A DNA stretch of 64,000 nt from Rhodospirillales bacterium (GCA_026196105.1 JAPHRK010000046.1:28534-92533), one strand, 5' to 3'. Numbered from the stretch's first letter, positions 17,222-27,199 are shown. Notes: generated from the letters alone by a model not told the origin. Program-made: numbers and translations.

Positions 17222-17619
17222 TCTTAGGATTAGGGACCGATTTATCTGATATCCGCAGAATTGAAAAAACTTTAGACCGTTTTGCGGATCGATTTGTAGA
17301 ACGTATTTGCACCCCTAAAGAACAAGAAAAAGCCAAGAGGCGTCGTAATACCCCAGCAGAATATTCTAAATGCTTTGCTGCAAAAGAAGCCTGCGCAAAA
17401 GCCTTGGGTACTGGGTTTAGAAAAGGGGTTTATTGGCGAGATATGGAGCTTGGAAATTTACCTTCAGGTAAGCCAACAATGAATCTCACTGGCGGGGCTG
17501 CTAAACGTCTTTTTGAGCTTGTCCCAAAGGGGATGGAAGCCCAAATTGATATCAGTTTGACCGATGAATATCCCTTAACACACTGTATTGTCATTATCTC
17601 TGCGGTACCCATGACTTAG
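17218..17619 (+). CDS. acpS: Holo-[acyl-carrier-protein] synthase
   Basis: The 133-residue protein has the AcpS signature: ILGLGTDLSDIRRIEKTL with the metal-binding Asp, and FAAKEACAKALGTGFRKGVYWRDMEL. It transfers 4'-phosphopantetheine from CoA to acyl carrier protein for fatty acid synthesis. It overlaps pdxJ by four bases. A hairpin with a T-run follows at 17666-17694 before lepB. Confidence 0.97.
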   Translation: MILGLGTDLSDIRRIEKTLDRFADRFVERICTPKEQEKAKRRRNTPAEYSKCFAAKEACAKALGTGFRKGVYWRDMELGNLPSGKPTMNLTGGAAKRLFELVPKGMEAQIDISLTDEYPLTHCIVIISAVPMT

Positions 17620-17626
17620 GTATCCC

Positions 17627-17655
17627 TTGACAGAAGCCTTTCTGATTGGCTTCAT
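17627..17655 (+). promoter_or_regulatory. Consensus -35 box upstream of lepB
   Basis: TTGACA at 17627-17632 is a perfect -35 element, but the -10 region 17-18 bp downstream (TTCATC) is poor. If it is a real promoter, its transcript would run into the hairpin at 17666-17694. Confidence 0.3.
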
Positions 17656-17665
17656 CTACTTTGCC

Positions 17666-17694
17666 GAAAACTAACAAGGTTGGTTTTCTTTTTT
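17666..17694 (+). terminator. Intrinsic terminator or attenuator before lepB
   Basis: A 10-bp stem (17666-17675 with 17679-17688, one G-T wobble), a 3-nt loop and a run of six T's give a clear rho-independent signal. It ends only 28 bp before the lepB ATG, leaving little room for a separate lepB promoter downstream. Confidence 0.75.
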
Positions 17695-17721
17695 AAAACA
17701 ATAACTTAATCGGCGTCATTA

Positions 17722-18462
17722 ATGTCACAAAGCAAGCCTGGTGGATTCTTAGACTTTGTTAAAACAATATTATATGCGGGATTGATCGCAATTGGCGTTC
17801 GGTCTGTTGCTTATGAACCGTTTAATATTCCTTCAGGCTCTATGATTCCGACCCTGCTAATCGGTGATTATTTGTTTGTTTCAAAAGCTTCCTATGGATA
17901 CAGCAAATACTCTTTCCCATTTAGCCCTGACATCATGTCAGGCCGTATTTTTTTAGAGAAACCACAACGGGGTGATGTTGCCGTATTTAAACTACCAACA
18001 AACCCGAGTATTGATTACATCAAACGGATCGTTGGTATGCCGGGTGATCGAATTCAGGTTAAAGGGGGGGTCCTTCATATCAATGATGAGGCCGTGAAGC
18101 GGGAACGCATTGATGATTTTGTAAACCTTGACCACTGGGGTAATAAGCAACGCTTTGCTCAATATATAGAAACCCTGCCAAATGGCGAAGCACATAAGAT
18201 TATTGAAGCAACAGACAACGGTCCTTTAGATCAAACCAGTGTTTACCATGTTCCTGAAGGCCACTACTTCGCGATGGGTGATAACCGGGACAATTCCCAA
18301 GATAGCCGAGTTCTTTCTGCAGTAGGCTTTATCCCGGAAGAAAACCTTGTTGGACGCGCAGATTTTCTCTTCTTTTCAACAGATGGCAGTACACGCTTCT
18401 GGGAATTTTGGAATTGGCCCTTTGCAACCCGGTTTGAGCGTCTCTTCACGGGTATAAATTAG
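17722..18462 (+). CDS. lepB: Signal peptidase I
   Basis: The 246-residue protein has one N-terminal membrane helix (about 9-27). The catalytic Ser lies in FNIPSGSMIPTLLIGD, the Lys in RGDVAVFKLP...DYIKRIVGMPGD, and the C-terminal box is MGDNRDNSQDSR. It removes signal peptides from exported proteins at the periplasmic face. It heads lepB-rnc-era-recO, a classical order. A hairpin terminator directly upstream hints at attenuation of the whole operon. Confidence 0.97.
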   Translation: MSQSKPGGFLDFVKTILYAGLIAIGVRSVAYEPFNIPSGSMIPTLLIGDYLFVSKASYGYSKYSFPFSPDIMSGRIFLEKPQRGDVAVFKLPTNPSIDYIKRIVGMPGDRIQVKGGVLHINDEAVKRERIDDFVNLDHWGNKQRFAQYIETLPNGEAHKIIEATDNGPLDQTSVYHVPEGHYFAMGDNRDNSQDSRVLSAVGFIPEENLVGRADFLFFSTDGSTRFWEFWNWPFATRFERLFTGIN

Positions 18463-18470
18463 AAAACAAG

Positions 18471-19178
18471 ATGGCTAAGGTTAGTCAAAAGAAACTGGAA
18501 AACCTATCTAGCCTTGAAAAACAACTTGGCTATAGCTTCTCTAACTCTGAACTTATTACTCAAGCACTTATACATTCCAGCACAGTTGAGCGAGGCGGGA
18601 ACCTTGAAAGTAATGAACGCTTAGAATTTTTAGGTGACAGAGTTCTTGGTCTCGTTGTTTCTGAAATGCTCTACCAGAGTTTCCCCCAAGAGGAAGAGGG
18701 GGACTTAGCTAAACGCCATGTCGGTCTCGTCCGTAAAGAAACTCTAGCAGACATTGCTAACAAGATCGGATTAGGAAAATACATGGTTATCGCTAAAAGC
18801 GAAGAAGAAATGGGGGGACGCAAAAACCCGTCTCTTCTTTCTGATTGTTGTGAAGCGATAATCGCGGCTCTCTATCTTGATGGTGGTTTATCTGTTGCTG
18901 ATAAGTTTATCCGCGATCACTGGACCCCTTTGATGGACAACACTTTTGAGCCCCCAAAAGATAATAAAACCAACCTCCAGGAATGGGCTCAAGCTCATGG
19001 CTTGGGTTTACCTAATTACTCGGAAGTTTCCCGGCAAGGACCTTCCCATGCGCCTGAATTTACCTTAAAAGCAAGCTTACAGAATAACCAATCAGCCTTT
19101 GGTATTGGAAAGTCGAAAAGAGCTGCTGAACAAGCTGCCGCTGGCGCTTTATTAATTAAACTGGAGGGCGGTGAATGA
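18471..19178 (+). CDS. rnc: Ribonuclease III
   Basis: The 235-residue protein has an N-terminal RNase III domain with NERLEFLGDRVLGLVVSE and DCCEAIIAALYLDGG, keeping the catalytic Glu and Asp residues. A C-terminal double-stranded RNA-binding domain follows (GPSHAPEFTLKA, KSKRAAEQAAAGALL). It cleaves double-stranded RNA in rRNA maturation and mRNA control. It starts 8 bp after lepB and overlaps era by 4 bp (ATGA). Confidence 0.97.
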   Translation: MAKVSQKKLENLSSLEKQLGYSFSNSELITQALIHSSTVERGGNLESNERLEFLGDRVLGLVVSEMLYQSFPQEEEGDLAKRHVGLVRKETLADIANKIGLGKYMVIAKSEEEMGGRKNPSLLSDCCEAIIAALYLDGGLSVADKFIRDHWTPLMDNTFEPPKDNKTNLQEWAQAHGLGLPNYSEVSRQGPSHAPEFTLKASLQNNQSAFGIGKSKRAAEQAAAGALLIKLEGGE

Positions 19179-20077
19179 CCGACCAACAAACACACTGCGG
19201 CTATGTTGCTCTTGTCGGAGCGCCAAATGCTGGAAAATCTACTTTGCTCAACCAGTTTGTTGGAGCCAAGGTATCTATCGTTTCCCCAAAAGTTCAAACC
19301 ACAAGAGCTCGGGTTTTAGGTATCCATATTGAAGATAATGCCCAAATGATCTTTGTTGATACGCCGGGGATTTTTGCTCCTAAGCGCCGTTTAGACCGAG
19401 CTATGGTCGCCGCAGCCTGGGGGGGAGCTTCAGATGCGGATACAGTGGTTCTTCTGGTTGATGCAAAACGGGGTTTATGTCCTGATACTGTTGCAATCAT
19501 TGAACAATTTAAAAAACACAAAACCAAAACTATCCTTGCCATCAATAAAGTTGATATTTCAAAAAAAGATAAACTTCTAGAACTCACCAGCAAACTTGAT
19601 GCTTTCGGTATCTTTACGGATATCTTTATGATTTCAGCTTTAGACGGCAGTGGCGTTAGTGATCTTCTAGCTCATCTCAAAGGCGGATTACCTGAGGGGC
19701 CATGGTTGTTCCCTGACGACCAAATTTCCGATATGCCAGAACGAATGATGGCTGCCGAAATTACCCGTGAGAAGCTCTATCTTAATCTTCACCAGGAACT
19801 TCCTTACAGAGCAACTGTGGAAACAGATAGTTGGGCTGAGAAGAAAGATGGCTCGATTAGGATCGAACAAACCATTTTTGTTGAACGTGACAGCCAAAAA
19901 AGTATTGTCCTGGGCAAAGGTGGGCAACAAATTAAAGCTATTGGTGCGGCCTCACGTAAAGAACTCGAAGAAATTATGGAATGTCGGGTTCACCTTTTCC
20001 TCTTTGTTAAGGTAAGAGATTCATGGGGTGATGATCCTGAACGTTTTAAAGCTATGGGCCTGCAATTTGATGCTTAA
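19175..20077 (+). CDS. era: GTPase Era
   Basis: The 300-residue protein has G1 GAPNAGKST, G3 DTPGIF and G4 NKVD in the GTPase domain (residues 1-180), then a C-terminal KH domain with SIVLGKGGQQIKAIGAASRKELE, the RNA-binding segment. Era binds the 3' end of 16S rRNA and helps 30S assembly. It overlaps rnc by four bases and is followed 13 bp later by recO, so translation and regulation are shared. Confidence 0.98.
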   Translation: MTDQQTHCGYVALVGAPNAGKSTLLNQFVGAKVSIVSPKVQTTRARVLGIHIEDNAQMIFVDTPGIFAPKRRLDRAMVAAAWGGASDADTVVLLVDAKRGLCPDTVAIIEQFKKHKTKTILAINKVDISKKDKLLELTSKLDAFGIFTDIFMISALDGSGVSDLLAHLKGGLPEGPWLFPDDQISDMPERMMAAEITREKLYLNLHQELPYRATVETDSWAEKKDGSIRIEQTIFVERDSQKSIVLGKGGQQIKAIGAASRKELEEIMECRVHLFLFVKVRDSWGDDPERFKAMGLQFDA

Positions 20078-20090
20078 GAGGGGCTGATCT

Positions 20091-20828
20091 ATGGAGTGGC
20101 GAGATAACGGCTTTGTTCTCTCGGCACGTCCTCACGGGGAAGGGGGCATCATCGCGACACTCCTGACCAAAGAACACGGGCGACACGCCGGCTTGATTCG
20201 CGGTGGTGGGTCACGAAAATCTCAAGGTGTTTTTGAAATTGGTAACTTCGTTACTGCTGAATGGCGTGCTCGGTTAGCTGAACATCTAGGAAGCTATCAA
20301 TGTGAACTGGTAACCTCATTTGCGGCTGAAGTTCTTGATTCACCAATAAAACTAGCTGGTTTAACAGCCTTATGCGGGGTTTCGGAAACAGCATTGCCAG
20401 AGAAAGAGCCTCTTCCTGCTTTATTTGATGGGTTTCAGGCACTTCTTTCCGTCCTTCATGAAGAAGCATGGGCGAGCCTTTATGTTAGGTGGGAAGTTGG
20501 TTTGCTTGCTGAGCTTGGGTTTGGCTTAGATATGGATATATGTGCAGCAACAGGGAATACGGAAGAATTGGTTTACTTATCTCCAAAGTCGGGGAGGGCT
20601 GTCTCAGCGGCGGCTGGGGAACCGTACAAAGAAAAACTTTTAGCTTTACCAGATTTCTTGCGCCTTGGAGAAGCAACAACAGATTTAAGAGCGGTACTGC
20701 AAGGATTAAAATTGACCGGATATTTCCTTGAACGTCATGTTTTTGGGCCTCATAACCAAACTATACCAGCTGCACGCACACGATTTGTTGACCGATTGAA
20801 TAAGATGACTACTATATCTGGTAGATAA
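20091..20828 (+). CDS. recO: DNA repair protein RecO
   Basis: The 245-residue protein begins [19 protein letters not shown], the N-terminal OB-fold of RecO, and contains [11 protein letters not shown]. The helical C-terminal half has [19 protein letters not shown] and ends with a FLERHVFGP block. It loads RecA onto SSB-coated DNA with RecR in gap repair. It is the last gene of the lepB-rnc-era unit and lies 28 bp before parC. Confidence 0.95.
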   Translation: MEWRDNGFVLSARPHGEGGIIATLLTKEHGRHAGLIRGGGSRKSQGVFEIGNFVTAEWRARLAEHLGSYQCELVTSFAAEVLDSPIKLAGLTALCGVSETALPEKEPLPALFDGFQALLSVLHEEAWASLYVRWEVGLLAELGFGLDMDICAATGNTEELVYLSPKSGRAVSAAAGEPYKEKLLALPDFLRLGEATTDLRAVLQGLKLTGYFLERHVFGPHNQTIPAARTRFVDRLNKMTTISGR

Positions 20829-20856
20829 TAAGACTCTCAGGAAACATACGAAGATT

Positions 20857-23088
20857 ATGACAACAGAAATTGCACCGATAGATAATGTTAGAGACACAAG
20901 GCTAGCTGATGCCCTTAGTGAGAGGTACTTAGCCTATGCTCTTTCGACTATTGTTTCTCGTTCTTTGCCAGATGTCCGCGATGGCTTAAAGCCCGTTCAT
21001 CGGCGCATTCTTTATGCCATGCGTGTCCTTAAACTTGACCCAAAATCTGGTTTTAAAAAATGTGCCCGTGTGGTGGGTGACGTTATTGGTAAATACCACC
21101 CTCATGGTGATGCCTCTGTTTATGATGCTATGGTCCGTTTGGCTCAAGATTTTGCCGTTCGGTATCCACTGGTCGATGGACAAGGGAACTTTGGTAATGT
21201 GGATGGCGATAATGCTGCCGCTATGCGGTATACTGAATCTCGTCTCACCGCTGTTGCCGATGCTTTGTTGCAAGGTCTTGAAGAAAACGCTGTAGATTTC
21301 AAAGAGACTTATGATGGGGAAGAGAGCGAACCTATCGTTCTTCCTGCTGCTTTTCCCAACCTCTTAGCAAATGGGTCTTCTGGGATCGCCGTGGGTATGG
21401 CGACCAATATTCCGCCTCATAATGTAGAAGAAATCTGCAATGCCTTAACTCACCTTATTAAATTCCCCAATGCAGGGATCGACAAACTGGTTGATTTTAT
21501 GCCGGGTCCAGATTTCCCAACGGGTGGCATGTTGATGGAAAGCCGGGAAACAGTTGTTGAGGCTTATAAAAACGGCAAAGGGAGCTTCCGCCTGAGGGCA
21601 AAATGGGAAGTTGAGAAACTGAGCCGTGGCCTTTATCAAATTGTGGTTACGGAAATTCCTTATCAGGTTCAAAAATCCAAACTGGTAGAAAAAATCGCCG
21701 AACTTATGATGGCGAAAAAACTCCCTCTACTGGGAGATATTCGCGATGAATCGACGACAGAAGTGCGCCTGGTTATAGATCCGAAAAACCGTACTATTGA
21801 TCCCGAAATGGTGATGGAACAGCTTTTCCGTTTTACAGATTTTGAAACCCGCTTTGGCCTGAATATGAATGTCCTGGATGGAGGTAACACGCCAGGAGTG
21901 ATGGACCTTCGCCAAGTCCTGACAGCCTTTTTAAATCACCGCCATGTGGTTCTGGTTCGTCGAAACGAATTCCGCTTAGATAAAATTGATAGGCGCTTGG
22001 AAGTCCTTGGTGGTTATCTCATTGCTTATCTTAACTTGGATGAAGTTATTCGTATCATTCGGGAAGAAGATCATCCTAAACAAGAAATGATCTCTACATT
22101 TAAGCTGACAGATAACCAAGCTGAAGCCATTTTGAATATGCGTCTCAGAAGTTTACGCAAGCTAGAAGAAGTAGAAATTCGGACTGAGTTTGATGGATTA
22201 TCTTCTGAGAAGGCCGATATTGAAGACCTTCTTTCCAATGAAGAGCGTCGTTGGAAGGTCATTTCTGCAGAAATTAGTGAAACCAAAAAACTCTTTGGCA
22301 AGAAAACCGAATTGGGGGCGAGACGAACTGAAGTTGGTGATGCACCTGCTGAAATTGATGTTCCCGTTGAAGCCTTTATTGAGCGTGAACCTGTCACTAT
22401 TGTTTGTTCACAAAAAGGGTGGATCAGAGGCGTTAAGGGGCACAATGTTGATCCTGAAAGCCTTAAATATAAAGATGGAGACCGTGGGCGATATTTCGTT
22501 AAGGCTCAAACAACCGACAAACTCGTTATTTTTGCCAGCAATGGGCGCTTCTATACTCTTGGATGTGATAAACTGCCCAGTGGACGTGGGCATGGTGAAC
22601 CCTTAAGCCTCATGGTCGAGCTCACGAACGGTCATGAAGCCGTAAATATGTTCGTTCATGAAAAAGGGCGTAAACTCCTGATTGCCTCAGATAACGGACG
22701 AGGTTTTGTGGTTGAGGAAGATAGCGTTATCGCCCAAACCCGTAATGGTAAACAGGTGATGAATGTTGCCGAAGGTGTTGAAGCATGTCGTTGTTTAGCA
22801 ATAACGGAAGATGTGGATGCGGTTGGTATCATTGGCGATAATCGTAAGTTATTGGTCTTTAAGCTCGAAGAAGTCCCGGTCATGAACAGAGGGCAAGGGG
22901 TCATTCTCCAACGCTATAAGGACGGGGGCATGGCTGATGTACGATTGTTCAAAAAAGAAGACGGACTAAGCTGGCCAACGGGTGAAAGAACTCGGACAGA
23001 AACCGACCTGACCCCTTGGGAAGGACGCAGAGCTACTGCTGGACGATTACCTCCTCGGGGGTTTCCACGGTCTAATCGTTTTACTTGA
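20857..23088 (+). CDS. parC: DNA topoisomerase IV subunit A
   Basis: The 743-residue protein has the type II topoisomerase A core: [41 protein letters not shown], and the catalytic tyrosine in [11 protein letters not shown]. The C-terminal beta-pinwheel is present ([28 protein letters not shown]). The ending, with [19 protein letters not shown], is the typical alphaproteobacterial ParC terminus and separates it from GyrA. It decatenates daughter chromosomes together with ParE, which is not in this window. Confidence 0.97.
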   Translation: MTTEIAPIDNVRDTRLADALSERYLAYALSTIVSRSLPDVRDGLKPVHRRILYAMRVLKLDPKSGFKKCARVVGDVIGKYHPHGDASVYDAMVRLAQDFAVRYPLVDGQGNFGNVDGDNAAAMRYTESRLTAVADALLQGLEENAVDFKETYDGEESEPIVLPAAFPNLLANGSSGIAVGMATNIPPHNVEEICNALTHLIKFPNAGIDKLVDFMPGPDFPTGGMLMESRETVVEAYKNGKGSFRLRAKWEVEKLSRGLYQIVVTEIPYQVQKSKLVEKIAELMMAKKLPLLGDIRDESTTEVRLVIDPKNRTIDPEMVMEQLFRFTDFETRFGLNMNVLDGGNTPGVMDLRQVLTAFLNHRHVVLVRRNEFRLDKIDRRLEVLGGYLIAYLNLDEVIRIIREEDHPKQEMISTFKLTDNQAEAILNMRLRSLRKLEEVEIRTEFDGLSSEKADIEDLLSNEERRWKVISAEISETKKLFGKKTELGARRTEVGDAPAEIDVPVEAFIEREPVTIVCSQKGWIRGVKGHNVDPESLKYKDGDRGRYFVKAQTTDKLVIFASNGRFYTLGCDKLPSGRGHGEPLSLMVELTNGHEAVNMFVHEKGRKLLIASDNGRGFVVEEDSVIAQTRNGKQVMNVAEGVEACRCLAITEDVDAVGIIGDNRKLLVFKLEEVPVMNRGQGVILQRYKDGGMADVRLFKKEDGLSWPTGERTRTETDLTPWEGRRATAGRLPPRGFPRSNRFT

Positions 23089-23219
23089 ACGCAAGAACTA
23101 CAGGTTCTATTTGGTGATTAAGGGAATGTAAAAATGAGGCTCCCTTGATTGCTCTATTGGTTAGACCCTGTTAAAAACACCGAAACCTGTATCTCTATAT
23201 CTATTGAGGCTGCTTTAAT

Positions 23220-24218
23220 ATGAGCGAACATACTCCCCGCCATGACTGGACCCCTGAACAAGTCGGAATCCTTTTCGATTTGCCTTTGAATGATTTGTTG
23301 TTCCAGGCTCAAACCGCTCACCGGGCTGGTTTTGATCCAAATACGATCCAGATGAGCTCGTTGTTGAGCATTAAAACAGGTGGCTGCGAAGAAGATTGTA
23401 ACTATTGCTCTCAAAGTGCCAGCAATGACACCGACCTCAAAGCTGAAAAGATTGTCCCGCTGCAAGATGTGGTCGACGCAGCCTCAAATGCGAAACAAGC
23501 AGGGGCAACTCGTTTTTGTATGGGAGCAGCATGGCGCAACCCTAAAGCCCGTGACATGCCTAAAATCATTGAGATGGTGAAAGCTGTAAAAGACTTGGGC
23601 CTTGAAACCTGTGTAACCCTTGGTTTTGTCGATGAAAAACAAGCTGAAGAACTGCAAGAAGCTGGCCTGGATTACTATAATCACAACATTGACACCTCAG
23701 AAGCTAATTATGGCAATGTCGTTAGCACGCATACCTTCCAGGATCGTTTAGACACTTTGGCTACGCTACGTGATGCGAATATCAAACTCTGCACGGGTGG
23801 TATTATTGGTATGGGTGAAGAACGCAAAGATCGTGGCGATATGCTACGGACTTTAGCAAACTTACCTAAGCACCCTGAAAGTGTTCCGATCAATATGCTT
23901 GTGCCTATTGAAGGAACGCCTTTTGGTGATAAAGATAAAATCGATAGCTTTGAACTAGTTCGTACAATTGCTGTCGCGCGTATCATGATGCCAAAATCTT
24001 ATGTTCGCTTGTCTGCAGGGCGTATGAGCCTTGATGATTCTGCTCAAGCCCTTTGTTTTTTTGCGGGAGCCAATTCTATCTTCTGTGGTGATCGTCTCTT
24101 AACAACGGGAAATGCTGCTTCAGATGCTGATGCGCAATTGTTTGACAAATTGGGCCTGAAATCAGAACAGCATTTTGAAGGTAAAATCACACCTGAAGAT
24201 CTTAAACAAACAGCATAA
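23220..24218 (+). CDS. bioB: Biotin synthase
   Basis: This 332-residue radical-SAM enzyme carries the 4Fe-4S motif in [14 protein letters not shown], then [36 protein letters not shown] and [10 protein letters not shown], all BioB signatures. It inserts sulfur into dethiobiotin to make biotin. It stands alone, without bioFADC neighbours. The 131-bp upstream interval shows no clear BioR box and only a small 5-bp hairpin just after parC. Confidence 0.98.
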   Translation: MSEHTPRHDWTPEQVGILFDLPLNDLLFQAQTAHRAGFDPNTIQMSSLLSIKTGGCEEDCNYCSQSASNDTDLKAEKIVPLQDVVDAASNAKQAGATRFCMGAAWRNPKARDMPKIIEMVKAVKDLGLETCVTLGFVDEKQAEELQEAGLDYYNHNIDTSEANYGNVVSTHTFQDRLDTLATLRDANIKLCTGGIIGMGEERKDRGDMLRTLANLPKHPESVPINMLVPIEGTPFGDKDKIDSFELVRTIAVARIMMPKSYVRLSAGRMSLDDSAQALCFFAGANSIFCGDRLLTTGNAASDADAQLFDKLGLKSEQHFEGKITPEDLKQTA

Positions 24219-24290
24219 TTTCAATTGGCCTGTTTTGAGAAACAATGATATTCTATCTCTTGAATTGTTTCTAAATGTGTTTTGATCAAT

Positions 24291-24339
24291 TCTCTCCTTA
24301 ACGAACAACGCGGCATGTCCCGCATAAGTTAAGGAGAGA
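24291..24339 (+). promoter_or_regulatory. Leader stem-loop sequestering the azoR ribosome binding site
   Basis: TCTCTCCTTAAC (24291-24302) is the exact reverse complement of GTTAAGGAGAGA (24328-24339), which contains the whole Shine-Dalgarno sequence. The start codon is at 24344. Inside the loop a second stem, GCGG/CCGC (24310-24313 with 24320-24323), can form. This looks like a translational switch such as an RNA thermometer or ligand- or protein-responsive leader. A DNA operator is the alternative. Confidence 0.8.
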
Positions 24340-24343
24340 TAAG

Positions 24344-24958
24344 ATGAATATTTTAGTGATTAACAGCAGCCCAATGGGTGAAGCTTCAATTTCCCGCCAA
24401 CTTGTTAAAAAATTGGTGGATGAGCAATTAACCAAAAATCTAGATGCTAAGGTTATCGAACGAGATGTGATGACCAATCAACTTCCTCACTTAGATGCTT
24501 CGCTTTTAGGTGCCTTCTTTACCCCTGATGACAACAGGACAGTCGAACAACAGCAAGCTGTTCAACAATCAGACAACCTTATTGATGAGTTGTTTTCAGC
24601 CGATATTATTGTTTTTGGAATCCCTATGCATAACTTTGGCATTCCTTCAGCTTTGAAAGCCTATATTGATCAAATTTCCAGAGCAGGTAAAACCTTCAAA
24701 TATACAGAAACTGGGGCAGAGGGTTTCATAACAGGTAAGAAAGTCTATGTCGTTTCCTCACGTGGTGGTGACTACAGCGAAAACTCCCCCATGGCTACCC
24801 TAGATTTCATCAACCCCTATATGAAAACGGTTCTCGGTTTTATGGGAATGACTGACGTGTCCTTTATAGGGGCAAACGGTGTCAATATGGGTGATGAAGC
24901 CAAGGAAAAAGCCGTTGCTGTCGCTGAAAAACAAATTGAAATTGCCCTAGCTGCTTAA
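24344..24958 (+). CDS. azoR: FMN-dependent NADH-azoreductase/quinone reductase
   Basis: The 204-residue flavodoxin-like protein opens MNILVINSSPMGEASISRQL (FMN phosphate loop) and has IVFGIPMHNFGIPSALKAYIDQISRAGKTFKY and VSSRGGDY, the AzoR hallmarks. It makes two-electron reductions of quinones and azo compounds and protects against thiol and electrophile stress. Its ribosome binding site lies in a perfect 12-bp stem, so translation is probably regulated. A strong terminator follows. It is a single-gene unit. Confidence 0.95.
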   Translation: MNILVINSSPMGEASISRQLVKKLVDEQLTKNLDAKVIERDVMTNQLPHLDASLLGAFFTPDDNRTVEQQQAVQQSDNLIDELFSADIIVFGIPMHNFGIPSALKAYIDQISRAGKTFKYTETGAEGFITGKKVYVVSSRGGDYSENSPMATLDFINPYMKTVLGFMGMTDVSFIGANGVNMGDEAKEKAVAVAEKQIEIALAA

Positions 24959-24971
24959 GGTAAAAGCCATT

Positions 24972-25010
24972 AAAAAAGGCCACATCAACAAGCTGTGGCC
25001 TTTTTTGTTT
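24972..25010 (+). terminator. Bidirectional terminator between azoR and dctM
   Basis: GGCCACA/TGTGGCC arms with flanking A-run and T-run give an intrinsic terminator readable from both sides, placed between convergent genes. Confidence 0.88.
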
Positions 25011-25025
25011 TTAGAAACGAACCTC

Positions 25026-26597
25026 TTACCCAAAAATTTGCTTCGGTAACCATGTTGCCAACGCTGGGAAATAGGCAAGAAGCAGAAGCCCTATAATTTG
25101 AATAATGACAAAGGGAGCAACGCCTTTGTAAATATGCATCGTTGTGACCTGTCTTGGGGCCACACCTCTTAGATAGAAAAGGGCAAAGCCGAAGGGGGGA
25201 GTAAGAAATGAAGTTTGAAGGTTCATCGCCATCATAACACCAAGCCAAACGGGATTGATATCCATCATCAGCAACACAGGAGCCACCATGGGGACCACAA
25301 CAAAGGTGATCTCGATGAAATCCAGGAAGAAACCGAGGATAAACATAACTCCCATCACCGCTAGCATAGCGCCAACTTTACCGCCTGGGATATCACTGAG
25401 GAGTTTATGAACGAAATCGTCGCCGCCTAATCCTCTGAAAACAAGAGAAAATACGGAAGCGCCAACCAGAATGATAAAGACCATAGATGAGATTTGCATG
25501 GTCGATTTGTTGACCTCAGCAAGCACACCAGCTTTAAAAGTCCTTTGTACTCCAGTAAGAAAACCCCATGCCAAGCCAAAGCTACAGATTACAGCTGCAC
25601 CAATAGCCAACATATCTGAAGTAGGGATTTCATTTCTAGCAACGCGTAGATCCATAGTGTTTGCGAGGATTAACATTATTACTAAGCTGATTCCCGCCAC
25701 ATAAAATGGCGTAGCCTTTTTTTCATCCATACGAAGACCAGCTAATAGAATAGCGCCCACAGCTCCTACGGCTGCGGCCTCCGTTGGTGTCGCAACACCT
25801 GCTAGGATTGACCCCAAAACAGCAATAATTAGAACGACAGGGGGAACGAGTGCGTGGAAAATTTTCCATCCTAAGCCGTCTACTTCAAGCTCCTCTTTAG
25901 GAATAGGAGGAGAGCTTTCAGGCTTAATAATAGCGACCAGGAGCTGATAGGTCATATACATACCGACCAACATCAGCCCCGGGATTAGGGAACCCGCAAA
26001 GAGATCACCAACTGAAACGGGTTCTGGAGACCAGTTACCAATAGCTCTTTGTGCATCTACATAAGCATTTGAAATCTGCTCACCAAGAAGAACCAGTACA
26101 ATTGAAGGAGGAATGATTTGCCCCAAGGTACCTGCTGCACAAATAGAACCAGCGGCGAGGGAAGGGTGGTATCCCCTTTTCAGCATGGTTGGCAGGGAGA
26201 GCAAGCCCATGGTTACAACTGTTGCGCCGACAATACCTGTTGATGCAGCCAACAGAGCACCCACAATGGTCACCGATATGCCTAAACCGCCTCTGATAGA
26301 GCCAAAGAGTGCTCCCATGCTTTCTAGAAGCTCTTCAGCAACCTTGGAGCGTTCCAGCATGACACCCATAAAGACAAATAATGGAACGGCAATTAAAACT
26401 TCGTTCCACATGGCGTTACCAAAGATACGAGAAGGCAAGGCACCAAAAAACGTTAGGTCAAAGACACCGAATAAGTGCCCGATTACCGCGAAAATAAAGC
26501 CCGTTCCAGCTAAGGTGAAAGCGACGGGAAAACCAAGAAGCAGAAAACCACAGGCCGTGGCAAACATACCGACATCAAGCATTTCTTTGATTTCCAT
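25026..26597 (-). CDS. dctM: TRAP transporter large permease (DctM)
   Basis: The 523-residue integral membrane protein has about 13 hydrophobic helices and DctM family segments: LLGFPVAFTLAGTGF, GIVGATVVTMGLLSLPTML, GTLGQIIPPSIVLVLLG and NLQTSFLTPPFGFALFYLRGVAP. It is the sodium-driven translocation subunit of a tripartite TRAP system. It follows dctQ by four bases with GGAGGG before the ATG. At 523 residues it belongs to the longer DctM group, which pairs with TakP-like binding proteins. Confidence 0.95.
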   Translation of the reverse strand: MEIKEMLDVGMFATACGFLLLGFPVAFTLAGTGFIFAVIGHLFGVFDLTFFGALPSRIFGNAMWNEVLIAVPLFVFMGVMLERSKVAEELLESMGALFGSIRGGLGISVTIVGALLAASTGIVGATVVTMGLLSLPTMLKRGYHPSLAAGSICAAGTLGQIIPPSIVLVLLGEQISNAYVDAQRAIGNWSPEPVSVGDLFAGSLIPGLMLVGMYMTYQLLVAIIKPESSPPIPKEELEVDGLGWKIFHALVPPVVLIIAVLGSILAGVATPTEAAAVGAVGAILLAGLRMDEKKATPFYVAGISLVIMLILANTMDLRVARNEIPTSDMLAIGAAVICSFGLAWGFLTGVQRTFKAGVLAEVNKSTMQISSMVFIILVGASVFSLVFRGLGGDDFVHKLLSDIPGGKVGAMLAVMGVMFILGFFLDFIEITFVVVPMVAPVLLMMDINPVWLGVMMAMNLQTSFLTPPFGFALFYLRGVAPRQVTTMHIYKGVAPFVIIQIIGLLLLAYFPALATWLPKQIFG

Positions 26598-26601
26598 GAG
26601 C

Positions 26602-27135
26602 TTATCCCTCCCCTTCTTTTTCTGTTGAGGAAGGCAAGATCAAAGTCATAATGCATTTTGCGGCAATTGAGAGAGCCTGAAGGATCATTAATCCGCTGAA
26701 AACAATAATGAGGGATTTCAGGAGAAATACAGCTTGTATGCCGCTTGTTTCCTTAGAGCCTTCTTGTACAGCCCAAGACGCTGAGACATAGGGCCACGTA
26801 AACCAAAGAATGAGAACACATACTGGGATCATAAAGAAGGTCACACCAAATAAGTCTACCATTGCTTTCCTTTGTGGACGGGCCTCTCGATAGAAAATAT
26901 CGACTCGGACGTGTCCGTCATTGAGCAAGGTATAGCCTGCGCCAACGAGAAAGATGATGGCATGCATATAGATGATAGATTCTTGCATCATGATGGAGCC
27001 AATTCCGAAAACGTAGCGCATAACCACCACGATAAACTGAATGCTAACCATCAGCAGCGCAAACCAGGAGACAAACCTCCCTATTTTATCATTGAGCTGA
27101 TCGATGAAAGAAGAAACGGCAAGAAGGAAGGGCAA
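26602..27135 (-). CDS. dctQ: TRAP transporter small permease (DctQ)
   Basis: The 177-residue protein has four membrane helices and the DctQ hallmark AGYTLLNDGHVRVDIFY around residue 65-80. It starts at a TTG preceded by AGGGA eight bases upstream; I found no better start. It joins DctM in the membrane to receive substrate from DctP. The C-terminus ends in Ser/Glu/Gly after the fourth helix. A hairpin terminator separates it from dctP. Confidence 0.9.
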   Translation of the reverse strand: MPFLLAVSSFIDQLNDKIGRFVSWFALLMVSIQFIVVVMRYVFGIGSIMMQESIIYMHAIIFLVGAGYTLLNDGHVRVDIFYREARPQRKAMVDLFGVTFFMIPVCVLILWFTWPYVSASWAVQEGSKETSGIQAVFLLKSLIIVFSGLMILQALSIAAKCIMTLILPSSTEKEGEG

Positions 27136-27165
27136 GACGGTAATCCCTAATAGCTTGATTTTTAT

Positions 27166-27199
27166 ATAAAAAAAGGGCGATGCCGGAGCACCGCCCTTT
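27166..27199 (-). terminator. Intercistronic terminator between dctP and dctQM
   Basis: AAAGGGCG (27172-27179) pairs with CGCCCTTT (27192-27199); on the minus strand a T-run follows. It lies between the binding-protein gene and its permeases and should lower permease expression. Confidence 0.8.

Noticed and set aside
23089..23219. Terminator or regulatory element between parC and bioB
   Set aside because: Only a 5-bp stem (AGAAC/GTTCT) without T-run and no clear operator was visible.
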